Source: Gallionella capsiferriformans ES-2
Lineage (GTDB): Bacteria; Pseudomonadota; Gammaproteobacteria; Burkholderiales; Gallionellaceae
Direction: 5' to 3'
DNA length: 64,000 nt
Assembly (NCBI RefSeq): GCF_000145255.1
Contig: NC_014394.1
Coordinates: 2,356,001 to 2,420,000, forward strand
The stretch's first letter is position 1; the number at the start of each line of letters is the position of its first letter. The notes beneath the pieces are model-generated. The model was not told where the DNA came from and did no database searches. It worked only from the letters and a program-made list of their open reading frames with translations. The position numbers and the translations under genes are program-made. Below are positions 16,571 to 30,452 of this stretch, one piece after another.

Positions 16571-16726
16571 TAAATTTCCTTTTTAAAATTTCGCCGCTGC
16601 AAGCATAGCCGGCGTATGTGAAAGTTATATGTATCTATTCAATCCTAAATCTCGCGACATTTTAAACACTTTGTCTGTCGTCACCTAATAAATTTTTTAC
16701 TGCTACAACGCGGGGCCTGACGAGGC

Positions 16727-16732
16727 TATAAT
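16727..16732 (+). promoter_or_regulatory. -10 element directly before the ribosomal oxygenase gene
   Basis: A perfect TATAAT ends 7 nt before the ATG at 16740, so transcription would begin at or next to the A of the start codon. No well-placed ribosome binding site exists (the nearest AGG is 14 nt away) and the -35 region is weak. Confidence 0.5.
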
Positions 16733-16739
16733 CTCGCGC

Positions 16740-17864
16740 ATGAAAAATATATCCACATTGCTAGGCGGCCTGTCCATAGACGAATTTCTGCGCGACTACT
16801 GGCAGAAGAAACCGCTGCTGATACGCGGCGCCATTCCTGAATTCACCGGTCTGCTGAGCCCCAAACAGGCCATCAAACTTGCCTGCACCGAAGAAGCGCA
16901 AGCGCGCCTGATCACGCAGTACAACGGCGAGTTTGAACTGGCGCAATCGCCCTTTACGGCCAAAGACTTCAAAGACTTCGGCAAGGCGCACTGGACGGTG
17001 CTGCTGCAAGGCTTAAACCATCACCTGCCGGAAGCGGCCGAACTGCTTAAACGCTTCGATTTCATTCCGCACGCGCGCCTCGACGACCTGATGGTCAGCT
17101 ACGCCCCCAAGGGTGGCGGCGTAGGCCCGCATTTTGACCCCTACGATGTTTTCCTGCTGCAAGGTCTGGGACATCGCCGCTGGCAGATTTCCACGCAAGC
17201 CGACCGCACGCTGATCGAAGGCGCACCGCTGCGCATTTTGCAGGACTTCAAGGTCGAGCAGGAATGGGTACTGGGTCCTGGCGACATGCTGTATCTGCCG
17301 CCGCAATGCGCGCACAACGGCGTCGCCGAAGACGACTGCATGACCTATTCGATCGGTTTTCGCACCCCCGCCTATCAGGAACTCGCCGAGCAGTTTCTGG
17401 TTTACCTGCAAGACCGGATCGTGGTGGAAGGCAACTACGCCGATCCCGATTTGAAAACGCAGGCGCATCCGTCCGAAATCAGTTCCGCCATGCTGACGCA
17501 GGTAGAACAGGCGATCAAGCAGGTGCGCTGGGATAAAGGTGACATCGCCAATTTCCTCGGCTGTTATCTGAGCGAACCCAAGCCGCATATCTATTTCGAT
17601 ACGCCGGAGACCGAGCTGAGTCTGAAAAAATTCGCCAAAGCACTCTCGTCCAACGGCATCGCACTGAATCTCAAGAGCCAGATGCTGTGCCGCACCGACA
17701 CCGTGTTTATGAACGGCGAATCAACGCAGGTGGAGGCAGCCGACTACGCCTTGCTGCGCGAATTGGCTGACAATCGCAGCCTCCCTGCACAACCGGAATG
17801 TCCGGAACATGTGATCGAAACGCTGTATGAATGGTATCTGGACGGGTATCTCGCCCCCCTTTAA
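16740..17864 (+). CDS. roxA: Ribosomal protein 50S L16 3-hydroxylase (JmjC oxygenase, RoxA/YcfD)
   Basis: A 374-residue Fe(II)/2-oxoglutarate dioxygenase that hydroxylates an arginine of ribosomal protein uL16 in characterised homologues. The N-terminus has the family motif FLRDYWQKKPLLIRGA. The cupin core contains the iron triad H131-x-D133 (in GPHFDPYDVFLLQ) and H192 (in PPQCAHNG). A winged-helix-like dimer/C-terminal domain follows. It lies divergent to slyD and 10 bp before a DUF7931-type gene with which it probably forms an operon. Confidence 0.9.
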   Translation: MKNISTLLGGLSIDEFLRDYWQKKPLLIRGAIPEFTGLLSPKQAIKLACTEEAQARLITQYNGEFELAQSPFTAKDFKDFGKAHWTVLLQGLNHHLPEAAELLKRFDFIPHARLDDLMVSYAPKGGGVGPHFDPYDVFLLQGLGHRRWQISTQADRTLIEGAPLRILQDFKVEQEWVLGPGDMLYLPPQCAHNGVAEDDCMTYSIGFRTPAYQELAEQFLVYLQDRIVVEGNYADPDLKTQAHPSEISSAMLTQVEQAIKQVRWDKGDIANFLGCYLSEPKPHIYFDTPETELSLKKFAKALSSNGIALNLKSQMLCRTDTVFMNGESTQVEAADYALLRELADNRSLPAQPECPEHVIETLYEWYLDGYLAPL

Positions 17865-17874
17865 GGAGACCTTG

Positions 17875-18366
17875 ATGACGGATGACGCGCTAATACACAC
17901 CCATCTGGACGGCATTACCGATTACAGCGCGGCACTGGATACCTTATGCCGGCGGGCACAGCACAACCTTTACCTGTTCGAAAATAATTTCGACGGTCTG
18001 GGGTTTAACTCGGAGGCACGCTACGACAGCTTGCGCCACTTCCTGCTGGCGAACCCTGCCAACCGCCTGCATGTGCTGACGCACGACACGCACTATCTAT
18101 CCACGTTGTGTCCGCGCATGACGATGTTGTTGCACCAGTTTGACGACAGGATGTTCATACACCAGACATCCAAAATCCTGCAGCACATTACCGCGCCCTT
18201 CAGCGTCGCGGACAACCTGCACTATGTGCGCCGGTTTCATTTCGACGATCCGCGCGGCATTTTTGCGCAAAACGACCCCGAAAATGCGCGCGCACTGACC
18301 GCGTCCTTCATGGAAATGTGGTCCAGTTCGCATTCCGCTATATCCACAACGCGACTAGGCTTATAA
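17875..18366 (+). CDS. DUF7931-type hypothetical protein
   Basis: A 163-residue cytoplasmic protein, beginning MTDDALIHTHLDGITDYSAA after an AAGGAG ribosome binding site; the upstream Met at 17827 lies inside roxA and is rejected. Conserved-looking motifs are LYLFENNFDGLGFNSEARYD and ADNLHYVRRFHFDDPRGIFA. This arrangement resembles the phospholipase-D-like/DUF7931 family that often accompanies GNAT or roxA genes in betaproteobacteria; no catalytic HKD motif is seen. Function is unknown. Confidence 0.7.
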   Translation: MTDDALIHTHLDGITDYSAALDTLCRRAQHNLYLFENNFDGLGFNSEARYDSLRHFLLANPANRLHVLTHDTHYLSTLCPRMTMLLHQFDDRMFIHQTSKILQHITAPFSVADNLHYVRRFHFDDPRGIFAQNDPENARALTASFMEMWSSSHSAISTTRLGL

Positions 18367-18401
18367 AAATACTGTAATTTGCTGGATTTTTTTAATTTAA
18401 C

Positions 18402-18410
18402 TGGTAGAAT
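18402..18410 (+). promoter_or_regulatory. Extended -10 promoter of the small lipoprotein gene
   Basis: TGGTAGAAT is an extended -10 element (TGn plus TAGAAT) in AT-rich sequence; a TTGCTG lies 20 bp upstream, too far for a good -35. The predicted leader to the ATG at 18493 is about 75 nt. Confidence 0.4.
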
Positions 18411-18492
18411 GCCGCGACTTTGATTTTAGCTGAATCAGCGAAGTCGAACAAAATTTTGAATCATTTTTAACTTAACTTTAAGGAAACTTAAC

Positions 18493-18642
18493 ATGAAATT
18501 ATCCGCTCTCGTTGCTGCTCTGTTGGCTCTTGCTTTGTCTGCTTGTGGTGAAAAGGCTGCTGAAGCTCCAGCTGCTGCTCCTGCTGTTGTTGAAGCACCA
18601 GCTGCTGCATCTGCTGTTGTTGAAGCACCAGCTGCTAAGTAA
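18493..18642 (+). CDS. Very small Ala-rich lipoprotein
   Basis: A 49-codon gene. A signal sequence with lipobox LSAC (Cys18) is followed by GEKAAEAPAAAPAVVEAPAA and a second VVEAPAA repeat ending in Lys. Once processed it would leave a lipidated peptide of about 32 residues. The upstream AAGGAAA ribosome binding site and the strong terminator directly downstream support a real, separately transcribed gene. Codon use is extreme: of 21 Ala codons 18 are GCT and 3 GCA, none GCC or GCG, and all five Val are GTT, unlike the neighbouring genes. Such bias suggests very high expression, as for major lipoproteins. Function is unknown. Confidence 0.8.
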   Translation: MKLSALVAALLALALSACGEKAAEAPAAAPAVVEAPAAASAVVEAPAAK

Positions 18643-18657
18643 TAGACTGCTTGCAAG

Positions 18658-18685
18658 AAAAAACCGGCGCAAGCCGGTTTTTTTT
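18658..18685 (+). terminator. Rho-independent terminator
   Basis: Stem AAAACCGGC / GCCGGTTTT with GCAA tetraloop and a run of eight T; 17 bp after the stop of the small lipoprotein gene. Confidence 0.9.
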
Positions 18686-18716
18686 CGCTTAAAATTTCTG
18701 AATCCTGAATCCTGCT

Positions 18717-19484
18717 TTATATTATTTCCCGCCAGCCGAATCCTTCATGCTGAGTTGCAACCCCCACCCATGCAGGCTCACAATTCAAGACCCCGCACAA
18801 GGCACTGACCGCTAACGCATGCGTATTGTTCTGCGCGCTCAGATGCGCCGCAATCAGATGCTGCAAACGAGTTGTATCCAGCTTGGCCAATAGCGCTGCG
18901 GCCTCGGCATTGCTCAGATGACCGAAACGCCCCGCCACGCGCTGTTTTAAGCTGTAAGGATAACTGCCGTTCATCAGCATATCGCTGTCGTGATTGCATT
19001 CGAGCACCAGCGCATCGCAACCGCTCAGCATCTGCTCGATATAGGGCGTGCTGCAACCGGCATCGGTCAACACACCCAGCTGTTTAGCGCCGCCTGACAA
19101 CCGATATTGCACCGGTTCTGCCGCATCGTGCGGGACAGGATAGGGTTGAATTGCCAGATCGCCGATGGAGAAACACTGATGCACATCGATTTCGTGCAGC
19201 TCCTCGACCTTTTCAAATGCCTTGGGCTGCGCCCGGTGCGTGCCTCGCGTCAGCCAGACAGGAATGCGGTATTGACGCGCCAGACGTGCCACACCGCCAA
19301 TATGATCCCCATGTTCATGCGTCACAATGATGCCGTTCAATTGAGAAGGGGTCACCTCAAGACGCGCAAGACGCGCGACCGTATCTTTCAGACCGAAGCC
19401 GCAATCGAGCAGTACATGCGTCTGCCCGCGCTTCACCAGCAAGGCGTTACCTTCGCTACCGCTCCCTAAAGAAGCAAATTTCAT
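18717..19484 (-). CDS. MBL-fold metallo-hydrolase (YycJ/WalJ-like)
   Basis: A 255-residue metallo-beta-lactamase-fold hydrolase. It starts MKFASLGSGSEGNALLVKRG, the family's signature opening. The dinuclear metal site is HEHGDH (H56, H58, D60, H61) with further ligands at H119 (VPHDA), D141 region (LTDAGCS) and a C-terminal HLS. YycJ-like members have been proposed as DNA or RNA 5' exonucleases linked to cell-wall or repair roles; the substrate here is unknown. It is transcribed alone, isolated from bamC by a terminator. Confidence 0.85.
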   Translation of the reverse strand: MKFASLGSGSEGNALLVKRGQTHVLLDCGFGLKDTVARLARLEVTPSQLNGIIVTHEHGDHIGGVARLARQYRIPVWLTRGTHRAQPKAFEKVEELHEIDVHQCFSIGDLAIQPYPVPHDAAEPVQYRLSGGAKQLGVLTDAGCSTPYIEQMLSGCDALVLECNHDSDMLMNGSYPYSLKQRVAGRFGHLSNAEAAALLAKLDTTRLQHLIAAHLSAQNNTHALAVSALCGVLNCEPAWVGVATQHEGFGWREII

Positions 19485-19497
19485 CTGATTTCCTCAA

Positions 19498-19530
19498 AAA
19501 AAAAGCTCACCGGCAAAGGCGAGCTTTTTT
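19498..19530 (-). terminator. Rho-independent terminator of dapA-bamC
   Basis: A-rich stem AAAAAAGCTC (19499-19508) paired with GAGCTTTTTT (19521-19530), extended by an internal CC/GG pair. On the minus strand it ends in a U-run 19 bp after the bamC stop. Confidence 0.85.
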
Positions 19531-19548
19531 ACTTACGCTGCAATCCGT

Positions 19549-20625
19549 TTATTGATTGATATTCTTGAAAATTGCATCGAGACGCGACTGACTCGCCTCC
19601 GAGCTGACACCGTTTTGATCGGTGACCGCGACTTCGCATGTCGCACCCGCATCCTTAACGGTGACGCGATAACGCAGACTCGTGTCTTCTTCATCCCGCC
19701 AGAACTGCAGCTTATCCAGCCAGCCTTTTTCCACCTTGACGGTGCGCAGGAAATAAACGCCTTTTTCGCGATCCTTGTCCTCGATGACGTAACCGGCACG
19801 TTCAATCGCAAGCCCCACCCGGCGCCAGCTCTTGTCAAACGCATCGCTGATAACGATGACGCTGCTACCATCGAAGACCTGCAGCAGGGTGGCAGCGCCC
19901 GTAGACACAGCAGCGCCTTCGGTCGCGGCAACGGCTTGCGCAGGCGTACCGCCGAAACGCACCATCAGACGCTGCAACAGCTCCGCTTCCATCTCAGGAT
20001 CGTTAGGGCGGGTTTGCCACTTCGAAGAACTCTTGTCCGCATCCAGCACTTCGACCTTGCCGCGATGCGTGATGTAAATTTCGGTAGCCTCCCCTGCGCG
20101 CTCCAGACGGATGCGATACTGATCGCGCTCGCCTGACGAATACAGACCATCAAAAACCTTGCCGATGATATTGCGCAGACCATCCTGCGGAATCTTGGCG
20201 CGATTTTCCGCCCAGTCCGTTTCGATGATACCGGCTGCCTGATCCTCGGTCTGAATGTTCAGCCCCGTCTCACGCAAGAAAGCTTTGACGACCGGCCAGA
20301 CATTTTCAGGCTGGTCGGATACTTTCAACCAGCGCTGTGCGCCGTTGCGCTCCAGACTAACGCCCTTTACTACCGGCAGCACCGTGCTGCGCGCGACTGG
20401 CGCCGCTTCATTGTTATATGCCGAGTAAGTCGCAACCGACTCATTACCTGCCACCTTGTAACGGTCATCCACTTCAGGAGTGGTCAGGTCCGGCGGCACT
20501 TCTAGGGTCGGCACTTGCACTGCGGCCGCGCCATAATCGATGCGCTTGTTGCCCAAACCCATCGCACCGCATCCCGCCAGCGAGACCAGCGCAACACTAC
20601 AAATTCCAATATGCAAAGCTTTCAT
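19549..20625 (-). CDS. bamC: Outer-membrane assembly lipoprotein BamC (NlpB)
   Basis: A 358-residue lipoprotein component of the BAM complex, anchored in the outer membrane. The signal ends with lipobox SLAGC (Cys19). The disordered N-terminal segment that contacts BamD is seen as VQVPTLEVPPDLTTPEVDDR. Two helix-grip domains follow: ERNGAQRWLKVSDQPENVWP and SVIVISDAFDKSWRRVGLAI. It is directly downstream of dapA (15 bp), the common dapA-bamC arrangement, and ends in a terminator. Confidence 0.92.
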   Translation of the reverse strand: MKALHIGICSVALVSLAGCGAMGLGNKRIDYGAAAVQVPTLEVPPDLTTPEVDDRYKVAGNESVATYSAYNNEAAPVARSTVLPVVKGVSLERNGAQRWLKVSDQPENVWPVVKAFLRETGLNIQTEDQAAGIIETDWAENRAKIPQDGLRNIIGKVFDGLYSSGERDQYRIRLERAGEATEIYITHRGKVEVLDADKSSSKWQTRPNDPEMEAELLQRLMVRFGGTPAQAVAATEGAAVSTGAATLLQVFDGSSVIVISDAFDKSWRRVGLAIERAGYVIEDKDREKGVYFLRTVKVEKGWLDKLQFWRDEEDTSLRYRVTVKDAGATCEVAVTDQNGVSSEASQSRLDAIFKNINQ

Positions 20626-20640
20626 ATTTATTCCCGAAGA

Positions 20641-21522
20641 TTAATTTGTAAGTACGCCAGCGTCACGCATGGCTTGTTCAACAACATGATGTACGCCCGC
20701 CGACAAAGGTGTCAGCGGCAGACGCAGGGTGTTTTTCATGCGACCCATGCGCGCGACCGCCCATTTTACCGGGATAGGATTGGCCTCGACGAACAGGTTG
20801 CGGTGCAATCCCAGCAAGCGGAAATTGATTTCCCGCGCCCGCGCCACATCGCCGTCCAGTGCGGCCATGCACATCTCGTGCATCAGCTTAGGCGCGACAT
20901 TGGCTGTGACGGAAATCGTGCCGTGTGCACCCAGCAACATCAGCGCCAGCGTACTGGCATCGTCGCCGCTGTAGATGGCGAAATCTTTCGGGGCACGCGC
21001 CAGCAAATCGCTGCCGCGCTCAATATTGCCTGTCGCGTCCTTGATGCCGACGATATTCGGTATCTGAGCCAGACGCAGCACCGTGTCGTTGTTCATGTCC
21101 GCCACCGTGCGCCCCGGCACGTTGTACAGGATATGCGGCATGTCCACTGCCTCGGCAATCGCCTTGAAGTGCAGGTACAGGCCTTCCTGAGTCGGCTTAT
21201 TGTAATAAGGCACCACGGACAGCGATGCGTCCGCACCGGCGCGCTGCGAATATTGAGCAAGTTCAATGGCTTCGCGTGTCGAATTGGCCCCGGTTCCGGC
21301 AATGACCGGAACACGCTTAGCGGCATGCTTCACCGCTTCTGAAATCAGCAACTCGTGTTCAGTCAGATCAACGGTCGGCGATTCGCCGGTCGTACCCACC
21401 ACCACGATTGCATCCGTACCCTGCTCGATATGAAAATCGATCAATCCGCGAAACGCCGGCAAATCCAGACTACCGTCTTCGTGCATAGGCGTGACGATTG
21501 CAACAATACTTCCCTTGATCAT
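20641..21522 (-). CDS. dapA: 4-hydroxy-tetrahydrodipicolinate synthase
   Basis: TIM-barrel enzyme of lysine and diaminopimelate synthesis that condenses pyruvate with aspartate semialdehyde; 293 residues from the ATG at 21522. Key residues are visible: TTGES (44-48), Y133 in ILYNVPGRT, and the Schiff-base Lys161 in VGIKDATG. The upstream 12 codons to 21558 add [12 protein letters not shown], which is absent from the family, so the ATG at 21522 ([13 protein letters not shown]) is preferred. It forms an operon with bamC. Confidence 0.95.
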   Translation of the reverse strand: MIKGSIVAIVTPMHEDGSLDLPAFRGLIDFHIEQGTDAIVVVGTTGESPTVDLTEHELLISEAVKHAAKRVPVIAGTGANSTREAIELAQYSQRAGADASLSVVPYYNKPTQEGLYLHFKAIAEAVDMPHILYNVPGRTVADMNNDTVLRLAQIPNIVGIKDATGNIERGSDLLARAPKDFAIYSGDDASTLALMLLGAHGTISVTANVAPKLMHEMCMAALDGDVARAREINFRLLGLHRNLFVEANPIPVKWAVARMGRMKNTLRLPLTPLSAGVHHVVEQAMRDAGVLTN

Positions 21523-21696
21523 TCTGACTCTCGTTTTCGTGACAAGCAAAGGTGGCATTCTAACCTAACGGGCACGGCAAATATACCGCCGCCACTATGA
21601 TTTCGATCTGATTGGCACCGCACGCAAACACGCCTTGCGCGACAAACACCGGACGGCTGTGGAATAATGCGCTACTGTTGAATTTCTAAGCTCTTC

Positions 21697-21930
21697 ATGT
21701 CTGCCACCACACTTGCCACGATGCATACAGGCGACATCGCCACCATCACCGCCATTCACGCCGAAGAAGCGTTGCATCAGCGGCTGTTGGCACTCGGCTT
21801 TCGTTCCGGCCGCACGATAGAATTAATCCGCAAAGCCAGCTTCGGCGGGCCGCTGCAGGTGCGCATCGGCACGACAGACATCGTACTGCGCCGTCTGGAA
21901 GCGGCCAAAATCAGGATCTGCAAATCATGA
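21697..21930 (+). CDS. feoA: Ferrous iron transport protein A
   Basis: A 77-residue SH3-like cytoplasmic protein that assists FeoB. The FeoA core is visible as GDIATITAIHAEEALHQRLL, ALGFRSGRTIELI and GPLQVRIGTTDIVLRRLEA. The stop overlaps the feoB start (ATGA), so the two are translationally coupled. No clear Fur box could be seen in the 130 bp upstream. Confidence 0.92.
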   Translation: MSATTLATMHTGDIATITAIHAEEALHQRLLALGFRSGRTIELIRKASFGGPLQVRIGTTDIVLRRLEAAKIRICKS

Positions 21931-23714
21931 AACGCATCGCGTTACTGGGCATGCCCAATACCGGCAAGTCGACCCTCTTCAACCGCATGACGGGCGGCGC
22001 GGCACGCGTTGGAAACTGGCCCGGCATCACGGTCGAACTGCTTAGCGGCAAAATTCTGCTGGGCGCGGATATGGTCGAAATCATCGATCTACCCGGTATC
22101 TACGATTTGCACGGCTTTTCTGACGACGAACAGGTCGTGCGGCATTTCCTGCATGACAATGTGCCGGATCTGGCGCTGGTGATACTGAACGCGACACAGA
22201 TCGAACGCCAGATGAGCCTGCTGCTGCAGCTCAAGCAGCTCAACATGAACATCGTCGTGCTGCTCAATATGTCGGATGAAGCGAAGCAATACGGCATCAC
22301 CATCGACAGCCGCAAGATGTCCGAGCTGCTGCAAATACCGGTTTTCCAGCTGAGCGGAAAATACGGCACGGGCTATCAGGAAGCACTGCAGGCTGTGACC
22401 CGTGCGCTGCGCTACCCGACCCCCGGCATGGCCGAAAACGTGCGCACCCAGCTCGAACAGGACGAACACATCGAAGCTGAGATGGTGCGGATACTAAAAA
22501 GCGCGGTGCAAATCCCCGCCCGCCTGCCTGAAAATCTCACCGAAAAACTGGATCGGGTGATGCTGCATCCGGTACTGGGGCTGCCGATTTTCTTCGGCAT
22601 CATGTATCTGTTGTTTCAAGGCATCTTCTTTTTCGGCCAGCCGCTGCAAATCGGCATCGGCCAGCTGCTGACCTGGCTGCGCGAGACGGCGCTGGTGCCC
22701 GCGGTGGCCAGCCTGCCGCCGGCCCTGCAAGGCTTGCTGCTGGACGGCATCTACAACGGCATCGCAACGGTCGCGGCTTTCGTCCCGGTCATCGTCTTGT
22801 TCTTCCTGCTGATGGCAATCGTCGAGGATAGCGGCTATTTGTCGCGCGCCGCCTTTCTGATGGATGCGCTGATGGCCAAAATGGGGCTGGACGGGCGCGG
22901 TTTCGTGATGCTGCTGATGGGTTTCGGCTGCAACGTGCCGGCGCTAATGGGAACTCGCGTGATGCGCTCGCGCGCCATGCGCCTTTTGACCATGCTGATC
23001 ATCCCGTTCTCACTGTGCTCTGCGCGCTTGCAGGTATTCGTATTCATCACCGCGGCGCTGTTCAGCACACACGCAGCCCCGCTCGTGCTGTTCAGCCTGT
23101 ATCTGTTCAGTTTCGCCGCCGCCATACTGACCGCCCTGCTGTTCAAACAGCAATTTTCCAACAGCGAACCCTTTGTACTGGAGTTGCCGCCCTACCGCTT
23201 CCCCACCTTGCGCCAGATGGTATTGCGCGGCTATCTGGAAGTCACCCACTTCCTGCGTCGCGCCAGCACCTTCATCATCGCAGGCGTGGTGCTAGTCTGG
23301 CTGCTCACTCATATCCCCTTCTCGGCACAGCCTGCGAGTCCAGAAACTGTGTCGGGCATGATAGGCAGCGTATTGCAGCCGTTTTTCGCACCGATCGGCA
23401 TCAACGAACAGCTCACGATCGCGCTGCTGTTTGGCTTCGTCGCCAAGGAAATCGTCATCGGCTCGCTGGCGGTCATCTACGGACTGACAGGCCAGGGGCT
23501 AAGCGGCGCACTGGCCGCCCAACTCGACTGGGTGCAAGCCTATAGCTTCATGCTGTTTACGCTGATCTACACGCCCTGCCTGTCCACGATCGCCACACTC
23601 AAAAGTGAATCGAAGAGCCGCCGCTTTACCCTGCTCGCGCTGGTCTGGTCGCTAGCCCTTGCGTGGCTGGTCAGCTTTATTTTTTATCAGGGCGCACGCG
23701 CGCTAGGTTACTAA
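21927..23714 (+). CDS. feoB: Ferrous iron transport GTPase-permease FeoB
   Basis: Inner-membrane Fe(II) importer of 595 residues, shorter than the ~770 residues of E. coli FeoB. The N-terminal G domain has G1 GMPNTGKST (8-16), G3 DLPG (53-56) and G4 NMSD (113-116). The helical spacer is followed by about eight TM helices with the gate motifs EDSGYLSRAAFLMD and GFGCNVPALMGTR. The compact form mainly trims loops and the C-terminus. It converges with ftsB, the two stops being one base apart. Confidence 0.94.
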   Translation: MKRIALLGMPNTGKSTLFNRMTGGAARVGNWPGITVELLSGKILLGADMVEIIDLPGIYDLHGFSDDEQVVRHFLHDNVPDLALVILNATQIERQMSLLLQLKQLNMNIVVLLNMSDEAKQYGITIDSRKMSELLQIPVFQLSGKYGTGYQEALQAVTRALRYPTPGMAENVRTQLEQDEHIEAEMVRILKSAVQIPARLPENLTEKLDRVMLHPVLGLPIFFGIMYLLFQGIFFFGQPLQIGIGQLLTWLRETALVPAVASLPPALQGLLLDGIYNGIATVAAFVPVIVLFFLLMAIVEDSGYLSRAAFLMDALMAKMGLDGRGFVMLLMGFGCNVPALMGTRVMRSRAMRLLTMLIIPFSLCSARLQVFVFITAALFSTHAAPLVLFSLYLFSFAAAILTALLFKQQFSNSEPFVLELPPYRFPTLRQMVLRGYLEVTHFLRRASTFIIAGVVLVWLLTHIPFSAQPASPETVSGMIGSVLQPFFAPIGINEQLTIALLFGFVAKEIVIGSLAVIYGLTGQGLSGALAAQLDWVQAYSFMLFTLIYTPCLSTIATLKSESKSRRFTLLALVWSLALAWLVSFIFYQGARALGY

Positions 23715-23715
23715 A

Positions 23716-24030
23716 TTATTTGGCGGGTACAGATGACACCGGTGAAATTGGGCTGGCGTTGCCGTCCAGTATCTGAAAGAAAACCTCATCGCTCTTGATC
23801 ATGCCAAGCTCGCTGCGCGCACGCTCTTCGATCGCCTCGGTGCCCTGTTTCAGATCGCGCACCTCCGCGTCCAGCAAGCCATTACGTATCTGGATCTTTT
23901 GATTAATCTGCTGTTCTGCCGCAACCTGACGATGCAAATCCTGCACCCTCAGCCAGCCGCCCCGGCCCAGCCAAAGCGGATATTGCAAAAGCAACAACAA
24001 AACAATCAATATCAGTGTGATTATTTTCAT
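23716..24030 (-). CDS. ftsB: Cell division protein FtsB
   Basis: A 104-residue bitopic division protein of the FtsQLB complex. One N-terminal TM helix ([20 protein letters not shown]) is followed by a periplasmic coiled coil ([20 protein letters not shown]) and the conserved [20 protein letters not shown]. The Pro-rich tail is variable. It lies after eno on the same strand, the common eno-ftsB order, though a terminator intervenes. Confidence 0.92.
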   Translation of the reverse strand: MKIITLILIVLLLLLQYPLWLGRGGWLRVQDLHRQVAAEQQINQKIQIRNGLLDAEVRDLKQGTEAIEERARSELGMIKSDEVFFQILDGNASPISPVSSVPAK

Positions 24031-24080
24031 ATATGCAGGATGAGTCTTTCGACTTGCTCAAACCGGTCAATACCACACAA

Positions 24081-24110
24081 AAAAAACGCCCCCGGCCTGA
24101 ACCTGGGGCG
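24081..24110 (-). terminator. Rho-independent terminator of eno
   Basis: Imperfect stem CGCCCCCGG / CCTGGGGCG with 6-nt loop followed on the minus strand by six U. It lies between eno and ftsB and would reduce read-through into ftsB. Confidence 0.75.
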
Positions 24111-24136
24111 CCTATTTATCCTGAACCCGGATTTCC

Positions 24137-25423
<1,287 letters not shown>

Positions 25424-25491
25424 TTATCCTCAAAAATTCAAAACATTAATAATTTCAAATAAACCACCGCGCTGATACGCGCAATAGATTT

Positions 25492-28079
<2,588 letters not shown>

Positions 28080-28132
28080 TCACCCGAAAACTTTAATTTT
28101 TTCACTTCTTACAGTGAACTCGCGCGTAACGA

Positions 28133-28162
28133 TTGACAGACAACACTAAAAAAAACTACATT
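28133..28162 (+). promoter_or_regulatory. Sigma-70 promoter of acs
   Basis: Perfect -35 TTGACA (28133-28138), 18-bp spacer, -10 TACATT (28157-28162). Start of transcription would be near 28169, about 30 nt before the acs ATG, with GGAG as ribosome binding site. Confidence 0.7.
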
Positions 28163-28197
28163 GCTCCATTATTTCAGTCACGCACTCAGGAGTCCTC

Positions 28198-30165
<1,968 letters not shown>

Positions 30166-30360
30166 GTTTCGGCGCAGCCTCGAATCAGCCATATCGATTC
30201 GAGGCGAAGTCAAAACCCGGCAACTCTCGATCAACTTAAGAACGCCGTCAGATAGGTTTCGGCGCAGTCTCGAATCGCTGAATCGAGCCTAAGTCAAAAC
30301 CCGGCGATTTTGGAGCAGCTTAAAAACGCCGTCAGATAGGCAATCGCCATTTGCTGATTG

Positions 30361-30387
30361 ACGCCCGCTATTGCGGGCGTTTTTTTG
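30361..30387 (+). terminator. Rho-independent terminator of acs
   Basis: Stem ACGCCCGC / GCGGGCGT with TATT loop followed by seven T. It lies downstream of the third repeat unit. Confidence 0.9.
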
Positions 30388-30452
30388 ATTGACCATACGC
30401 CGACAACTCGGCTACCCTTGCGGGCTTTTTCTCTATCCGGTACTTAATCCCC

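Noticed and set aside
30166-30452. Possible CRISPR or REP array after acs
   Set aside because: The repeats are copies of the acs 3' end with no uniform spacers; not a CRISPR.
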